DNA of 64,000 nucleotides, taken from assembly GCF_030929615.1 (NCBI RefSeq), contig NZ_JAVFVU010000029.1:62001-126000 (forward strand), written 5' to 3'. The notes under the pieces were generated by a model. That model was not told where the DNA came from. It did no database searches and saw only the letters and a program-made list of their open reading frames with translations. The translations under genes and the position numbers were made by a program. The DNA comes from Dyadobacter sp. LHD-138. GTDB lineage: Bacteria > Bacteroidota > Bacteroidia > Cytophagales > Spirosomataceae. Numbering within the stretch: the stretch's first letter is position 1; the number at the start of each line of letters is the position of its first letter. Shown here in pieces: positions 52,081-60,897 of this stretch.

Positions 52081-52821
52081 GTGCAAATACTAGGCATAAT
52101 ACCAGCGCGCTACGCATCAACCCGTTTTCCTGCCAAGGCTTTGGTTGATATCGGCGGAAAATCGATGATTCAGCGTGTCTATGAACAATCTTCCAAAGCT
52201 ACACAACTCAGCCAGGTTATCGTAGCAACCGACGACGAAAGAATTTTTGATCACGTACATAATTTTGGCGGAAAGGCTGTTATGACCTCTTCCGACCACC
52301 TTAGCGGAACCGACAGATGTTACGAAGCGCTTACCAAAACGGAAGGAAAATACGACTATGTCATTAATATTCAGGGAGATGAACCTTTTATCAGTCCTGA
52401 ACCGATCAACAACCTGGCCGAAGTCCTGGACGGCACGATTGAACTGGCTACGCTCGTAAAAATAATCGACAGCGAAGAAATTCTTTTCAACGTGAATGTA
52501 CCAAAAGCGGTATTGAATAAACGAGGCGAAGTCTTATATTTCAGCAGACAAACCATTCCTTATTTACGTGGTGTTGAAACAGATAAATGGCTTGAATCCA
52601 ATACTTTTTACAAGCATATCGGGATTTACGCCTACCGGGTCGACGTACTCGCCGAAATTACAAAGCTGGAATTTTCATCATTGGAAAAAGCAGAAGCACT
52701 CGAGCAGCTCCGCTGGCTCGAAAACGGATATTCGATCAAGGCCGTGATCACCTCCGACGATTCGCATGGCGTGGATACACCAGATGATCTGGACCGCGTT
52801 ACGCGTAAGTTTTTGTCCTGA
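52081..52821 (+). CDS. kdsB: 3-deoxy-manno-octulosonate cytidylyltransferase
   Basis: 246 residues with a GTG start; the family's opening IIPARYASTRFPAKAL sits five residues in, so no earlier start is needed. INIQGDEPFI, the HLSGTDRC segment and the closing GVDTPDDLDRV are typical. It activates Kdo as CMP-Kdo in the cytoplasm for lipid A-core synthesis, so the organism makes Kdo-containing lipopolysaccharide. It lies 161 bp before porX. Confidence 0.95.
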   Translation: MQILGIIPARYASTRFPAKALVDIGGKSMIQRVYEQSSKATQLSQVIVATDDERIFDHVHNFGGKAVMTSSDHLSGTDRCYEALTKTEGKYDYVINIQGDEPFISPEPINNLAEVLDGTIELATLVKIIDSEEILFNVNVPKAVLNKRGEVLYFSRQTIPYLRGVETDKWLESNTFYKHIGIYAYRVDVLAEITKLEFSSLEKAEALEQLRWLENGYSIKAVITSDDSHGVDTPDDLDRVTRKFLS

Positions 52822-52981
52822 ATCCGGGCAATTAAGGTAATGAATTTAACAAAAACGGTTACACAGACAAATGTAGTTTTACTCTTAATTTATGTTAAAA
52901 GGCTATTATTTTTAATACCAGATCAGTCTTTGGCACGTTAATTTTCTTTGTTTTAACCATTACTAATTGAAAAACCAGCTT

Positions 52982-54547
52982 ATGCAATATAACATTCTTT
53001 GGGCAGATGATGAAATAGATCTGCTTAAACCCCATATCATGTTCCTGACTAATAAAGGGTATAACGTAACACCGGTGAACAGTGGAGCCGATGCCCTGGA
53101 CCGCATTGAAAATGACCGCTTTGATATCGTTTTCCTGGATGAAATGATGCCGGGTATGACTGGCCTTGAAACCCTTGCGCAAATCAAACAAATGCAGCCA
53201 AATCTTCCGGTTGTTATGATTACCAAAAGTGAGGAAGAGCATATCATGGAAGATGCCATCGGTTCTAAAATCGATGATTATCTGATCAAACCTCTTAATC
53301 CGAATCAGATTTTATTGTCTGTAAAAAAAATTCTTGACAACAAAAGACTGGTTACTGAAAAAACGACACTGAGCTATCAGCAGGAATTCAGAAACCTGGC
53401 CATGCAATATCAGGACCGCATTGGCCATGAAGAATGGGCGGATATTTATAAAAAACTGATTTACTGGGAGCTGGAACTGGAAAGCTCCGACGATCAGGGC
53501 ATGTCCGAAGTATTCAGTATGCAGAAGAGTGACGCAAATGCCAATTTCTGCAAGTTTATTGAGCAGGAATACGAAGGCTGGCTGAACGATCCAAAAGCTG
53601 ACCGCCCGATCTTATCCCATCAGCTCATGAAACAGAAGGTTTTTCCTTATCTGAAAAAATCTACTGAGCCAGTCTTTTTCCTGTTGATCGATAACTTCCG
53701 TTATGATCAGTGGAAAATGATCCAGCCAATCATGCAGGAGTATTTTAATATTGAAGAAGAAAGTTCATATTACTCGATTCTGCCAACCACGACGGGTTAT
53801 GCCAGAAACGCGATTTTCTCGGGTATGATGCCTAGCGAAATGGAACGTAAGCATCCGCAGTGGTGGGTAAGTGATGAAAATACGCCGGATGGCGAAGAAG
53901 GTTTGAACAACCATGAGTTTGATTTCCTGCAAAAACAGCTGGAAACGAATCATCTCAATATCAAAGCGTCGTACAATAAGATATTAAATACGAACCAAGG
54001 AAAATCATTGATTGATAACTTCAACAATCTGCTGAATAATCAGTTGAATGTCGTGGTTTACAACTTTGTTGATATGCTTTCCCATGCGCGTACAGACGTG
54101 CAAATGATCAAGGAACTTGCTCCTGACGAAGCCGCATACCGGTCGATTACAAAGTCATGGTTCCAGCACTCGCCGCTTCTGGATTTCATTAAAAAGATTG
54201 CGGAAAAGAAATGCAGACTGATTTTAACAACGGACCACGGAATGATCCGCGTTCAGAAACCCGTTAAAATTATCGGTTACCGTGAAACAAATACGAACCT
54301 GCGCTACAAACACGGCAAAAACCTCGGTTTTGATGATAATCACTTAATGGTTTGCCGTAAACCGGAGCGCATATTCCTTCCGAAGCCACACGTTTCTACT
54401 TCATACGTGTTTACCAAAGAAGATTATTTCTTTGCCTATCCGAACAACTACAATCAATACGTGAACCTTTACCGGGATACTTTCCAGCACGGAGGCGTGT
54501 CTCTGGAAGAGGTCATCATTCCGTTTATTGACTTAACGGCTAAATAA
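52982..54547 (+). CDS. porX: PorX-type response regulator with PglZ domain
   Basis: 521 residues from the ATG at 52982; the TTG at 52967 adds five residues and is not needed. The receiver domain (about 1-120) has the acidic pocket ADDE and phospho-acceptor D53 in FLDEMMPG, with KP at the end of ITKSEEEH...IKPLNP. A helical linker is followed by a PglZ domain of the alkaline phosphatase superfamily with IDNFRYDQW, TTTGYARNA and TTDHGMI. PorX works with the kinase PorY to control type IX secretion genes. Its presence implies a T9SS elsewhere in the genome. Confidence 0.93.
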   Translation: MQYNILWADDEIDLLKPHIMFLTNKGYNVTPVNSGADALDRIENDRFDIVFLDEMMPGMTGLETLAQIKQMQPNLPVVMITKSEEEHIMEDAIGSKIDDYLIKPLNPNQILLSVKKILDNKRLVTEKTTLSYQQEFRNLAMQYQDRIGHEEWADIYKKLIYWELELESSDDQGMSEVFSMQKSDANANFCKFIEQEYEGWLNDPKADRPILSHQLMKQKVFPYLKKSTEPVFFLLIDNFRYDQWKMIQPIMQEYFNIEEESSYYSILPTTTGYARNAIFSGMMPSEMERKHPQWWVSDENTPDGEEGLNNHEFDFLQKQLETNHLNIKASYNKILNTNQGKSLIDNFNNLLNNQLNVVVYNFVDMLSHARTDVQMIKELAPDEAAYRSITKSWFQHSPLLDFIKKIAEKKCRLILTTDHGMIRVQKPVKIIGYRETNTNLRYKHGKNLGFDDNHLMVCRKPERIFLPKPHVSTSYVFTKEDYFFAYPNNYNQYVNLYRDTFQHGGVSLEEVIIPFIDLTAK

Positions 54548-54562
54548 TTTTAGTTTTATTTA

Positions 54563-54607
54563 AAAAAAGGGCTTGAAGAAAATTTAGTTCTCTTCAAGCC
54601 CTTTTTT
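54563..54607. terminator. Bidirectional terminator between porX and ftsE
   Basis: A perfect 17-bp stem (54563-54579 with 54591-54607) with an 11-base loop and A/T runs at both sides, between convergent genes. Confidence 0.9.
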
Positions 54608-54625
54608 CCTCTAAACAATTATCTT

Positions 54626-55303
54626 TTATCCTTCCGAAACATTTCCGTTTTCACATTTCAACACGCGCGCCGGAAATTTTTTGAGAAATTCGTAGTTATG
54701 TGTGGCCATCAGAATGGCTGTACCTGCGTTATTAATCGTTCTGAAGACCTGCATGATCTGATCCCCTACTTCCGGATCAAGATTTCCTGTCGGTTCGTCA
54801 GCGATGAGTATTCTGGGTTCATTGAGCATGGCACGGGCAATCACAACACGCTGCTGCTCTCCGCCGGAAAGCTGATGCGGCATTCTTTTTTGCGAAGTCC
54901 CCAAACCAACCTGCATTAATACCTCTGCAATCCGTTTGGAGATTTTTGCCTGCTGATCCCAGCCCGTTGCACGCAGCACAAAAGAAAGGTTATCCTCTAC
55001 GGACCGATCAGAAAGCAATTGAAAATCCTGAAAAACAATCCCGATTCTCCGTCTTAAAAACGGAATATCCACCCTTTTGATGTTATGAAGCTCATAGCCC
55101 ACCACTTTCGCAGAGCCCGTATGCAACCATAAATCGCCATAAAGCGTTTTCATCAGCGAGCTTTTTCCGCTCCCCGTACGACCGATCAGATATACAAACT
55201 CCCCATTTTTTATCTCAAAATGGACATCATTTAAAACAGGCCGGTCACCCTGATAGATATCTGCCCGTTCCAATCTTACAATAGGCTCTGTTGATTCAGT
55301 CAT
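54626..55303 (-). CDS. ftsE: FtsE-like ABC ATPase
   Basis: 225 residues: Walker A GRTGSGKSS, Q-loop VFQDFQLL, signature LSGGEQQRV, Walker B ILIADEPTGNLD and the switch His in ATHNYEFL. The length and VFQDFQLLSDRSVEDN are typical of FtsE, which with FtsX acts on peptidoglycan hydrolases at the septum. No ftsX gene is next to it in the window, which is common in Bacteroidota. A lipoprotein-export (LolD-like) ATPase is an alternative. Confidence 0.85.
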   Translation of the reverse strand: MTESTEPIVRLERADIYQGDRPVLNDVHFEIKNGEFVYLIGRTGSGKSSLMKTLYGDLWLHTGSAKVVGYELHNIKRVDIPFLRRRIGIVFQDFQLLSDRSVEDNLSFVLRATGWDQQAKISKRIAEVLMQVGLGTSQKRMPHQLSGGEQQRVVIARAMLNEPRILIADEPTGNLDPEVGDQIMQVFRTINNAGTAILMATHNYEFLKKFPARVLKCENGNVSEG

Positions 55304-55395
55304 AAATTGAGAAATGAGATAATCAGATTTTGAGAAAAGAGGTTAGACATTTAGTTTTCCTAAACACCTAACCTCCCATATAGTCTAAATTCTTA

Positions 55396-56052
55396 TTAAG
55401 CGTTTCCTTTGTTGTAGTCAGCCAGGAATTTTTCAAGTCCGATATCTGTAAGCGGGTGTTTCAACAACGCTTCCATTGCACTCAAAGGACCTGTCATCAC
55501 GTCTGCTCCAACTTCCGCACACTGGATAATGTGCATTGGGTGACGTACTGATGCGGCAAGAACCTGCGTTTCGAAACCATAGTTACGGTAGATCGTAAGG
55601 ATCTGCTCGATCAAACCAATACCATCCGTTGAAATATCGTCAAGACGGCCAATAAACGGAGAAACATAGGTTGCACCTGCTTTTGCTGCCAATAACGCCT
55701 GTCCAGCCGAGAAAATAAGCGTACAGTTGGTACGAACACCTTTCAGTGAAAAATATTTCAAAGCTTTAACCCCTTCTTTCGTCATCGGGATCTTCACCAC
55801 AATTTTGTCATCAATCTCGATCAATTCTTCTCCCTCACGAATCATTCCTTCCAGATCAAGAGAAATTACTTCTGCACTTACGTCGCCATCTACAAGATCA
55901 CAGATGGATTTGTAGTGTCTCATGATATTATCTTTTCCGGTAATTCCCTCTTTAGCCATAAGCGAAGGGTTGGTTGTAACCCCGTCAAGTACACCTAAAG
56001 CCTGAGCTTCTTCAATTTCTTTTAGATTCGCAGTGTCAATAAAAAATTTCAT
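55396..56052 (-). CDS. fsa: Transaldolase-like fructose-6-phosphate aldolase
   Basis: 218 residues from the ATG at 56052; the frame runs to 56109 but MKFFIDTANLKEI is the exact family start. VTTNPSLMAKEG, the Schiff-base Lys in KIPMTKEG, NCTLIFSAGQ and YVSPFIGRLDD follow. It belongs to the small (TalC/FSA) group that runs transaldolase or F6P aldolase reactions in the cytoplasm. It is transcribed alone, separated from ftsE by about 90 bp. Confidence 0.93.
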   Translation of the reverse strand: MKFFIDTANLKEIEEAQALGVLDGVTTNPSLMAKEGITGKDNIMRHYKSICDLVDGDVSAEVISLDLEGMIREGEELIEIDDKIVVKIPMTKEGVKALKYFSLKGVRTNCTLIFSAGQALLAAKAGATYVSPFIGRLDDISTDGIGLIEQILTIYRNYGFETQVLAASVRHPMHIIQCAEVGADVMTGPLSAMEALLKHPLTDIGLEKFLADYNKGNA

Positions 56053-56148
56053 ATCAAGAATTAAATAGTTAATTGTTCCACAAAAGTAGAAAACCCTGAC
56101 TAAAAGCAAAAAAAAGATGTGGAATGGAAGCGAAAGGGCATAAAAAAA

Positions 56149-56241
56149 GGCAAACCGAGAATCTCACCGCATCAACCACCTACCCTTGCTTCCGTCAGGA
56201 CCTGGGGGATTCGGAAGGAGCTGGTAGTTCCGATTTGCCGG
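56149..56241 (-). ncRNA. ffs: Signal recognition particle RNA (4.5S type)
   Basis: Read on the minus strand, the RNA contains CAGGUCCUGACGGAAGCA, the conserved Ffh-binding domain of bacterial SRP RNA, with the asymmetric internal loop and tetraloop-like GGAA region. The ends close as a terminal helix (56149-56157 with 56231-56239). A T run follows at the 3' side and a TATCTTTG -7 box precedes the 5' end. Length about 92 bases fits the small bacterial type. Ends are approximate by a few bases. Confidence 0.87.
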
Positions 56242-56243
56242 TG

Positions 56244-56251
56244 CAAAGATA
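56244..56251 (-). promoter_or_regulatory. -7 box of the SRP RNA gene
   Basis: TATCTTTG on the minus strand matches TAnnTTTG and would start transcription at about 56238-56241, the 5' end of the SRP RNA. Confidence 0.65.
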
Positions 56252-56298
56252 AAGACATTTATTTGACAAAAAGAAATCATTCGTTTCATCTTTCGTCT

Positions 56299-56306
56299 TA
56301 CTTTTG
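56299..56306 (+). promoter_or_regulatory. -7 box of the TPR lipoprotein gene
   Basis: TACTTTTG matches TAnnTTTG, 26 bp upstream of the ATG at 56333. It overlaps a GTG in frame with the gene, which is therefore not the start. Confidence 0.55.
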
Positions 56307-56332
56307 TGCGAAACAACTCTAAACACGTGATT

Positions 56333-57034
56333 ATGTGCCGAATATTTTTTTTATTTTTTTTACTAATTCTTAATTCCTGTTCCCAATCCAGTGATGCTTT
56401 CCTTCAAAAAGGCAAAGATTTAATGCGTGAAGGCAAAACCAAGGAAGCCATCGAATACCTGAACAAAGCCATTGAAAAAAATACTTCCAACGCTGAGGCG
56501 CTCAACACCCGCGGTGTCGCCTATTACGAAATGAAGGAATACCCAAGTGCTTTGATGGATTTCAGCCAGGCGATAAAAATTCAGCCAAAATCTTACCGCC
56601 CCTATTTCAACCGGGCACTTTTGTATACGGCCGATAACCACCTGGACTCAGCGCTGACAGACTATAACCATGCAGCCAATCTTGCACCTGACACATCGGA
56701 TGTTTTTTTAAACAGGGGCCAGTTGTATGTTTTGCTCGATAAGACCGAAGCTGCCATTCTGGATTTCGAAAAAGCCACACAGCTGAACCGCGACAACAAG
56801 CAAGCCTGGTATAACCTGGGAAATACTTATTATCGTCAGGGCGATTTCAAAAAATCGACGCTGGCCTTCAGCCAGACGATCAAACTGGACTCCCAATACG
56901 GGAAAGCCTTTTACGGACTTGGTTTGGCGCAATGGTATGACGGTGAAAAAGATCTGGGTTGCACAAGCCTGAAACAGGCGCAAAACCTGGGCTATGAAGA
57001 TGCAACAGCTGCGCTAAGTCAGTTTTGTAAATGA
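56333..57034 (+). CDS. TPR-repeat lipoprotein
   Basis: 233 residues from the ATG at 56333; the in-frame GTG at 56306 is part of the promoter. Lipobox LNSC (Cys16) after a hydrophobic stretch. Five or six TPR units follow, each of the form A-x-x-x-x-N-x-A-I-x-x-x-P (for example AIEYLNKAIEKNTSNAEAL and ALMDFSQAIKIQPKS). It ends with a short tail holding GCTSLKQAQNLG, a common finish in these proteins. TPR proteins mediate protein-protein contacts at the envelope; the partner is unknown. Confidence 0.85.
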   Translation: MCRIFFLFFLLILNSCSQSSDAFLQKGKDLMREGKTKEAIEYLNKAIEKNTSNAEALNTRGVAYYEMKEYPSALMDFSQAIKIQPKSYRPYFNRALLYTADNHLDSALTDYNHAANLAPDTSDVFLNRGQLYVLLDKTEAAILDFEKATQLNRDNKQAWYNLGNTYYRQGDFKKSTLAFSQTIKLDSQYGKAFYGLGLAQWYDGEKDLGCTSLKQAQNLGYEDATAALSQFCK

Positions 57035-57117
57035 TCAAAATTATATCGCTGAAATAGTAATAAAAAGCCCAAATCAGCTTTATATTAGACAACAGAACCC
57101 ACTAAACAAGAAAACCG

Positions 57118-57462
57118 ATGAAATTTTTCAAGATCATCTTTGCCCTGATATTTATGCTTTTCGCTTATTATCAGTTCAATGATCCCGACTCGACCATTTG
57201 GATATTTACATACAGCGCAGCCGCCCTTGCCTGTTACATGAGCATCAATAACCTTTGGCCTTCCTGGGTGTTTTATGCCCTGGCGGCGGGTTATCTGGTT
57301 GCATCCGTATTCCAGTGGCCACCGCATTTTGAAGGCATCTTTTTTGGCGAAGCACAAATGAGAAGCATCAACATTGAAGAGGCCCGTGAATCGCTCGGTT
57401 TACTGATTTGCGCGCTTGTGATGGTGATATTGGGAAAATGGGGAAAAAAATCAGTGGATTAA
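57118..57462 (+). CDS. TMEM220-family membrane protein
   Basis: 114 residues with four hydrophobic segments. The conserved start (FAYYQFNDPDSTIWI) and the later AGYLVASVFQWP match the transmembrane 220 family, found in bacteria and animals without a known function. Inner membrane. Its stop codon overlaps that of the convergent biotin ligase gene by four bases. Confidence 0.85.
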   Translation: MKFFKIIFALIFMLFAYYQFNDPDSTIWIFTYSAAALACYMSINNLWPSWVFYALAAGYLVASVFQWPPHFEGIFFGEAQMRSINIEEARESLGLLICALVMVILGKWGKKSVD

Positions 57463-58226
57463 TTGTCCCATATCCATTCAATTTCTTTGAGGTCCAGTTC
57501 CACAATGTGGGCATAGCCCTCAAATCTGACACATAATTTACCATAATCAGTTACGCCGGTAACAGTTCCCGAAATAATTTCATTTTGATAACGGAACCGG
57601 CATAGCTGATTATAACCAAATAAATGTTTTAAGTACGCGCGGCGGATTTCTTCCTGGTGACCGGATTTCAATTTAAAATACCAGACATCCAGGTGGTGTA
57701 CCAGTTTTGAAAACTCCTCGTTCATTACAAATTCTCTTCCTGTATGGCTGGCCAGCGACGTTGCCCTGGTGCCTCCAAACCGGACCTGGTTCACGTTAAT
57801 GCCAATTCCGGCAATTGAACTGGCCAAACGGGAGCCTTGAATTGAGTTTTCTATGAGTGTTCCGCATATTTTTTTATCTCCAAGATAGATGTCATTTGGC
57901 CACTTTATCTTAACTTTATCAGAATAGGTACTCAGATAAGCCGTCACTCCCAATGCAATAGACTGGCTGATAAGAAATTGATCCGGTATCGGCAAGAATA
58001 CCGGCGTCAGTACGACCGACATCGTGAGATTTTTCCGGGGTTCCGTTACCCAGATTGTCCCCCTTTGTCCGCGACCTTTCGTTTGGTCGTCAGTAATGAC
58101 AACGGCTCCTTCCATACTTGAATCAGCACGTACTAATTCAGCCGCTATGTCGTTTGTTGAATGACAAGATGGCAGATAAATAACTTTTTTACCTATAATT
58201 AAGGTATCGTATATAGAGTTGTACAA
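57459..58226 (-). CDS. birA: Biotin-[acetyl-CoA-carboxylase] ligase
   Basis: 255 residues with a TTG start at 58226: the next in-frame upstream stop is at 58242-58244 with no ATG between, and the protein's early motif LPSCHSTNDIAAE is only 17 residues in. GRGQRGTIWVTEPR is the adenylate-binding loop, KWPNDIYL and KICGTLIE complete the active site. There is no N-terminal HTH, so it is a pure ligase, not a repressor. It biotinylates carboxylase carrier protein. Divergent from rsfS-ftsH. Confidence 0.93.
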   Translation of the reverse strand: MYNSIYDTLIIGKKVIYLPSCHSTNDIAAELVRADSSMEGAVVITDDQTKGRGQRGTIWVTEPRKNLTMSVVLTPVFLPIPDQFLISQSIALGVTAYLSTYSDKVKIKWPNDIYLGDKKICGTLIENSIQGSRLASSIAGIGINVNQVRFGGTRATSLASHTGREFVMNEEFSKLVHHLDVWYFKLKSGHQEEIRRAYLKHLFGYNQLCRFRYQNEIISGTVTGVTDYGKLCVRFEGYAHIVELDLKEIEWIWDN

Positions 58227-58273
58227 TTTTTTTACTTTACTTTAGGCTTTATAGAAATAGGAATCAACTACGC

Positions 58274-58657
58274 ATGAAACAACGCAAAAATAAAGAACTA
58301 TCATCAAAAGATTTATCCGAGCTAATCGCTAAAGGGATGTCAGAGAAGAAAGGTGAGGATATAACTATTCTTGATCTTCGTGAAGTAAAAAATTCAATAA
58401 CCGATTTTTTTGTAATTTGTTCGGGGAATTCCGATACGCAAATAGACGCTTTGGCCGGCTCGGTGGAAGACGAAGTTTACAAAATATCAAAAACCGATCC
58501 CTGGCAGAAAGAAGGAAAGGCCAATGGCGAATGGATATTAATTGACTATGTGGATGTAGTGGCTCACATTTTTAATAAAGAACGTCGCAAACACTATGAT
58601 TTGGAAGCGCTTTGGGGAGACGCGGTCGTAACGCACTTTGAAGATTCGGTCCTGTAA
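58274..58657 (+). CDS. rsfS: Ribosome silencing factor
   Basis: 127 residues. ITDFFVICSGNSDTQIDAL, GEWILIDYVDVVAHIF and RKHYDLEALWGDA are the RsfS (Iojap) signature. It binds ribosomal protein uL14 and prevents subunit joining when nutrients are scarce. It lies 72 bp upstream of ftsH and the order birA-rsfS-ftsH is conserved in Bacteroidota. Confidence 0.94.
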   Translation: MKQRKNKELSSKDLSELIAKGMSEKKGEDITILDLREVKNSITDFFVICSGNSDTQIDALAGSVEDEVYKISKTDPWQKEGKANGEWILIDYVDVVAHIFNKERRKHYDLEALWGDAVVTHFEDSVL

Positions 58658-58729
58658 ATGTCGTAGCAGATGAACATTCATCGGGTGCGAAATGTTATTT
58701 ATTAAATTTCCTCTTAATTATTAATAAGA

Positions 58730-60784
58730 ATGTCTGAAAACGATAACAAAAGAGGTCCACTTAATCCTAAAAGTCCACAAAAAGGGTATCAGGGATGGAT
58801 CATAGCTGCTTTGATTGCTACTATCTTGGGGATAACTTACCTGAACAGGACATCAACCATTCGCGATACGACGCAAAAGCGTTTCGAGAAAATGGTGGCC
58901 GATAAGGAAGTTTCGCGTGTTACGATAGTAAACGACAAGACAGTTGAGGTAACATTGAAGCCGGAAGCGCTCAAGCTTGATAAATATAAAGTACTTACCA
59001 CAGAAAACGGCGGTAATTATTTCGGAGGTGAACCTGTTTCTCATTACCAGTTTCAAGTCACATCCGCAGAGACCTTTAAGAAGGACCTGGATAAAATTCA
59101 GGAAACGGTACCGGACGATGACAAAATTGAACTGGTTGTAGACACGCGAAATGACTGGACGAGCTTTCTGGGCACATGGGGTTTCTTTATTATCATGATC
59201 CTTGTGATGTACTTCATCCTTGGCAGAATGTCAGGCGGTGTGGGACCCGGCGGCCAGATTTTCAATATCGGCCGTTCAAGAGCTACGCTTTTTGACGCTG
59301 AAAACAAGGTTAAGATCACATTTAACGATGTTGCCGGCCTTGACGAAGCGAAGGAAGAGATCAAGGAAATTGTGGAGTATCTGCAATTCCCTGACAAATT
59401 CAAGAAACTGGGTGCAAAAATTCCTAAGGGCGCCTTATTGGTTGGCCCTCCGGGTACAGGTAAAACTTTGCTGGCGAAAGCCGTGGCAGGTGAAGCGGGG
59501 GTTCCTTTCTTCTCCCTGTCAGGTTCTGACTTCGTTGAAATGTTCGTGGGTGTAGGTGCCGCACGTGTTCGTGACCTTTTCAAACAAGCTAAGGAAAAAG
59601 CGCCTTGTATCATCTTTATTGATGAGATTGATGCCGTAGGCCGCTCACGCGGACGTGGTGCTATGCCAGGTTCAAACGACGAGCGTGAAAATACATTGAA
59701 CTCGCTCCTTGTTGAGATGGATGGTTTCGCAACCGATTCCGGTATCATCATCGTAGCCGCTACCAACCGTCCTGACGTACTAGATCCTGCTTTATTGCGT
59801 CCTGGACGTTTTGACAGACAGATTTCAATTGACAAGCCGGATGTTATTGGCCGTGAAGCCATTTTCAAAGTGCATTTAAAACCTTTGAAGCTTTCCCTGG
59901 ACGTTGATATACAGAAACTTGCTGCACAAACTCCTGGTTTTGCCGGTGCTGAAATTGCTAACGTTTGTAACGAAGCCGCTCTTATTGCTGCCCGTCGTGA
60001 CAGAGAAGAAGTGACGATGCAGGACTTCCAGGATGCGATGGACCGTGTAATCGGTGGTTTGGAAAAGAAAAACAAACTTATTTCTCCTGAAGAAAAAGAA
60101 ATCGTTGCTTACCATGAAGCGGGTCACGCAGTAGCGGGCTGGTTCCTAGAGCACGCTGATCCCTTGGTTAAGGTATCGATTGTGCCGCGTGGGGTTGCTG
60201 CGTTGGGTTATGCACAATATCTGCCGAGAGAACAGTATTTGTATCGTACAGAGCAGTTGTTTGACGAAATGTGTATGACATTGGGCGGACGTGCTGCGGA
60301 AGATGTAATTTTTGGTAAAATTTCTACCGGAGCATTGAGTGACCTTGAACGTGTCACGAAAGTTGCTTATAGCATGGTAACGATGTATGGTATGAATGAC
60401 CGCATCGGAAATGTTTCCTACTACGATTCAAAACAGAGCGATTATAACTTCACGAAACCCTATTCTGAATCAACTTCACAGGCGATTGATGAAGAGGTGC
60501 GTAAGCTGATTGAGCAGGCATACCAGTTTGTTAAAAACATGCTTATTGAAAAACGTGATGCTTTGGAAATATTGGCCAAAGAATTGTTGGAAAAAGAGAT
60601 CCTTTTCCAAAGTGATTTGGAAAAACTGATTGGCAAACGTCCTTACGAAAAGGAGACGAGCTATCAGGCTTATATCAACCGTCGTTCCAACGAGGAAGCT
60701 GCAATTCACGAAGAAGCAGTAAAACAAACCGAGAAGGAAAAAGCAGAAATGGTAGCAGACGACAAAGACTCGTCGGCTGCTTAA
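58730..60784 (+). CDS. ftsH: ATP-dependent zinc metalloprotease FtsH
   Basis: 684 residues. Two membrane helices (about 22-38 and 145-165) flank a periplasmic domain. The AAA module has Walker A GPPGTGKT (239-246), Walker B IIFIDEIDAV and the second region of homology ATNRPDVLDPALLRPGRFD. The protease motif is HEAGH (H462, E463, H466). A Glu/Lys-rich tail ends the protein. It degrades membrane and regulatory proteins at the inner membrane. Confidence 0.97.
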   Translation: MSENDNKRGPLNPKSPQKGYQGWIIAALIATILGITYLNRTSTIRDTTQKRFEKMVADKEVSRVTIVNDKTVEVTLKPEALKLDKYKVLTTENGGNYFGGEPVSHYQFQVTSAETFKKDLDKIQETVPDDDKIELVVDTRNDWTSFLGTWGFFIIMILVMYFILGRMSGGVGPGGQIFNIGRSRATLFDAENKVKITFNDVAGLDEAKEEIKEIVEYLQFPDKFKKLGAKIPKGALLVGPPGTGKTLLAKAVAGEAGVPFFSLSGSDFVEMFVGVGAARVRDLFKQAKEKAPCIIFIDEIDAVGRSRGRGAMPGSNDERENTLNSLLVEMDGFATDSGIIIVAATNRPDVLDPALLRPGRFDRQISIDKPDVIGREAIFKVHLKPLKLSLDVDIQKLAAQTPGFAGAEIANVCNEAALIAARRDREEVTMQDFQDAMDRVIGGLEKKNKLISPEEKEIVAYHEAGHAVAGWFLEHADPLVKVSIVPRGVAALGYAQYLPREQYLYRTEQLFDEMCMTLGGRAAEDVIFGKISTGALSDLERVTKVAYSMVTMYGMNDRIGNVSYYDSKQSDYNFTKPYSESTSQAIDEEVRKLIEQAYQFVKNMLIEKRDALEILAKELLEKEILFQSDLEKLIGKRPYEKETSYQAYINRRSNEEAAIHEEAVKQTEKEKAEMVADDKDSSAA

Positions 60785-60812
60785 TTTCCTGAAATTTAAT
60801 AGATCAAATCTT

Positions 60813-60848
60813 AAAACCGGACAGCTAAAACTGTCCGGTTTTATTTTT
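60813..60848 (+). terminator. Rho-independent terminator after ftsH
   Basis: A perfect 12-bp stem (60813-60824 with 60831-60842) with a 6-base loop and a T run, 29 bp after the ftsH stop. Confidence 0.9.
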
Positions 60849-60874
60849 AAATTACATTTACGCACCTATTTTTG
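60844..60874 (+). promoter_or_regulatory. Promoter of the aldose epimerase gene
   Basis: -7 box TATTTTTG (60867-60874) with TTTT in the -33 position 19 bases upstream, 23 bp before the ATG at 60898. It partly overlaps the tail of the ftsH terminator. Confidence 0.55.
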
Positions 60875-60897
60875 CACCAACCCTAAAACTTATACCG

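Noticed and set aside
59098..60075. 325-codon open frame antisense to ftsH
   Set aside because: It lies fully within the conserved AAA and protease part of ftsH on the other strand, has a low-complexity Ser/Arg-rich product and no family match; it is a shadow of a GC-biased coding strand.
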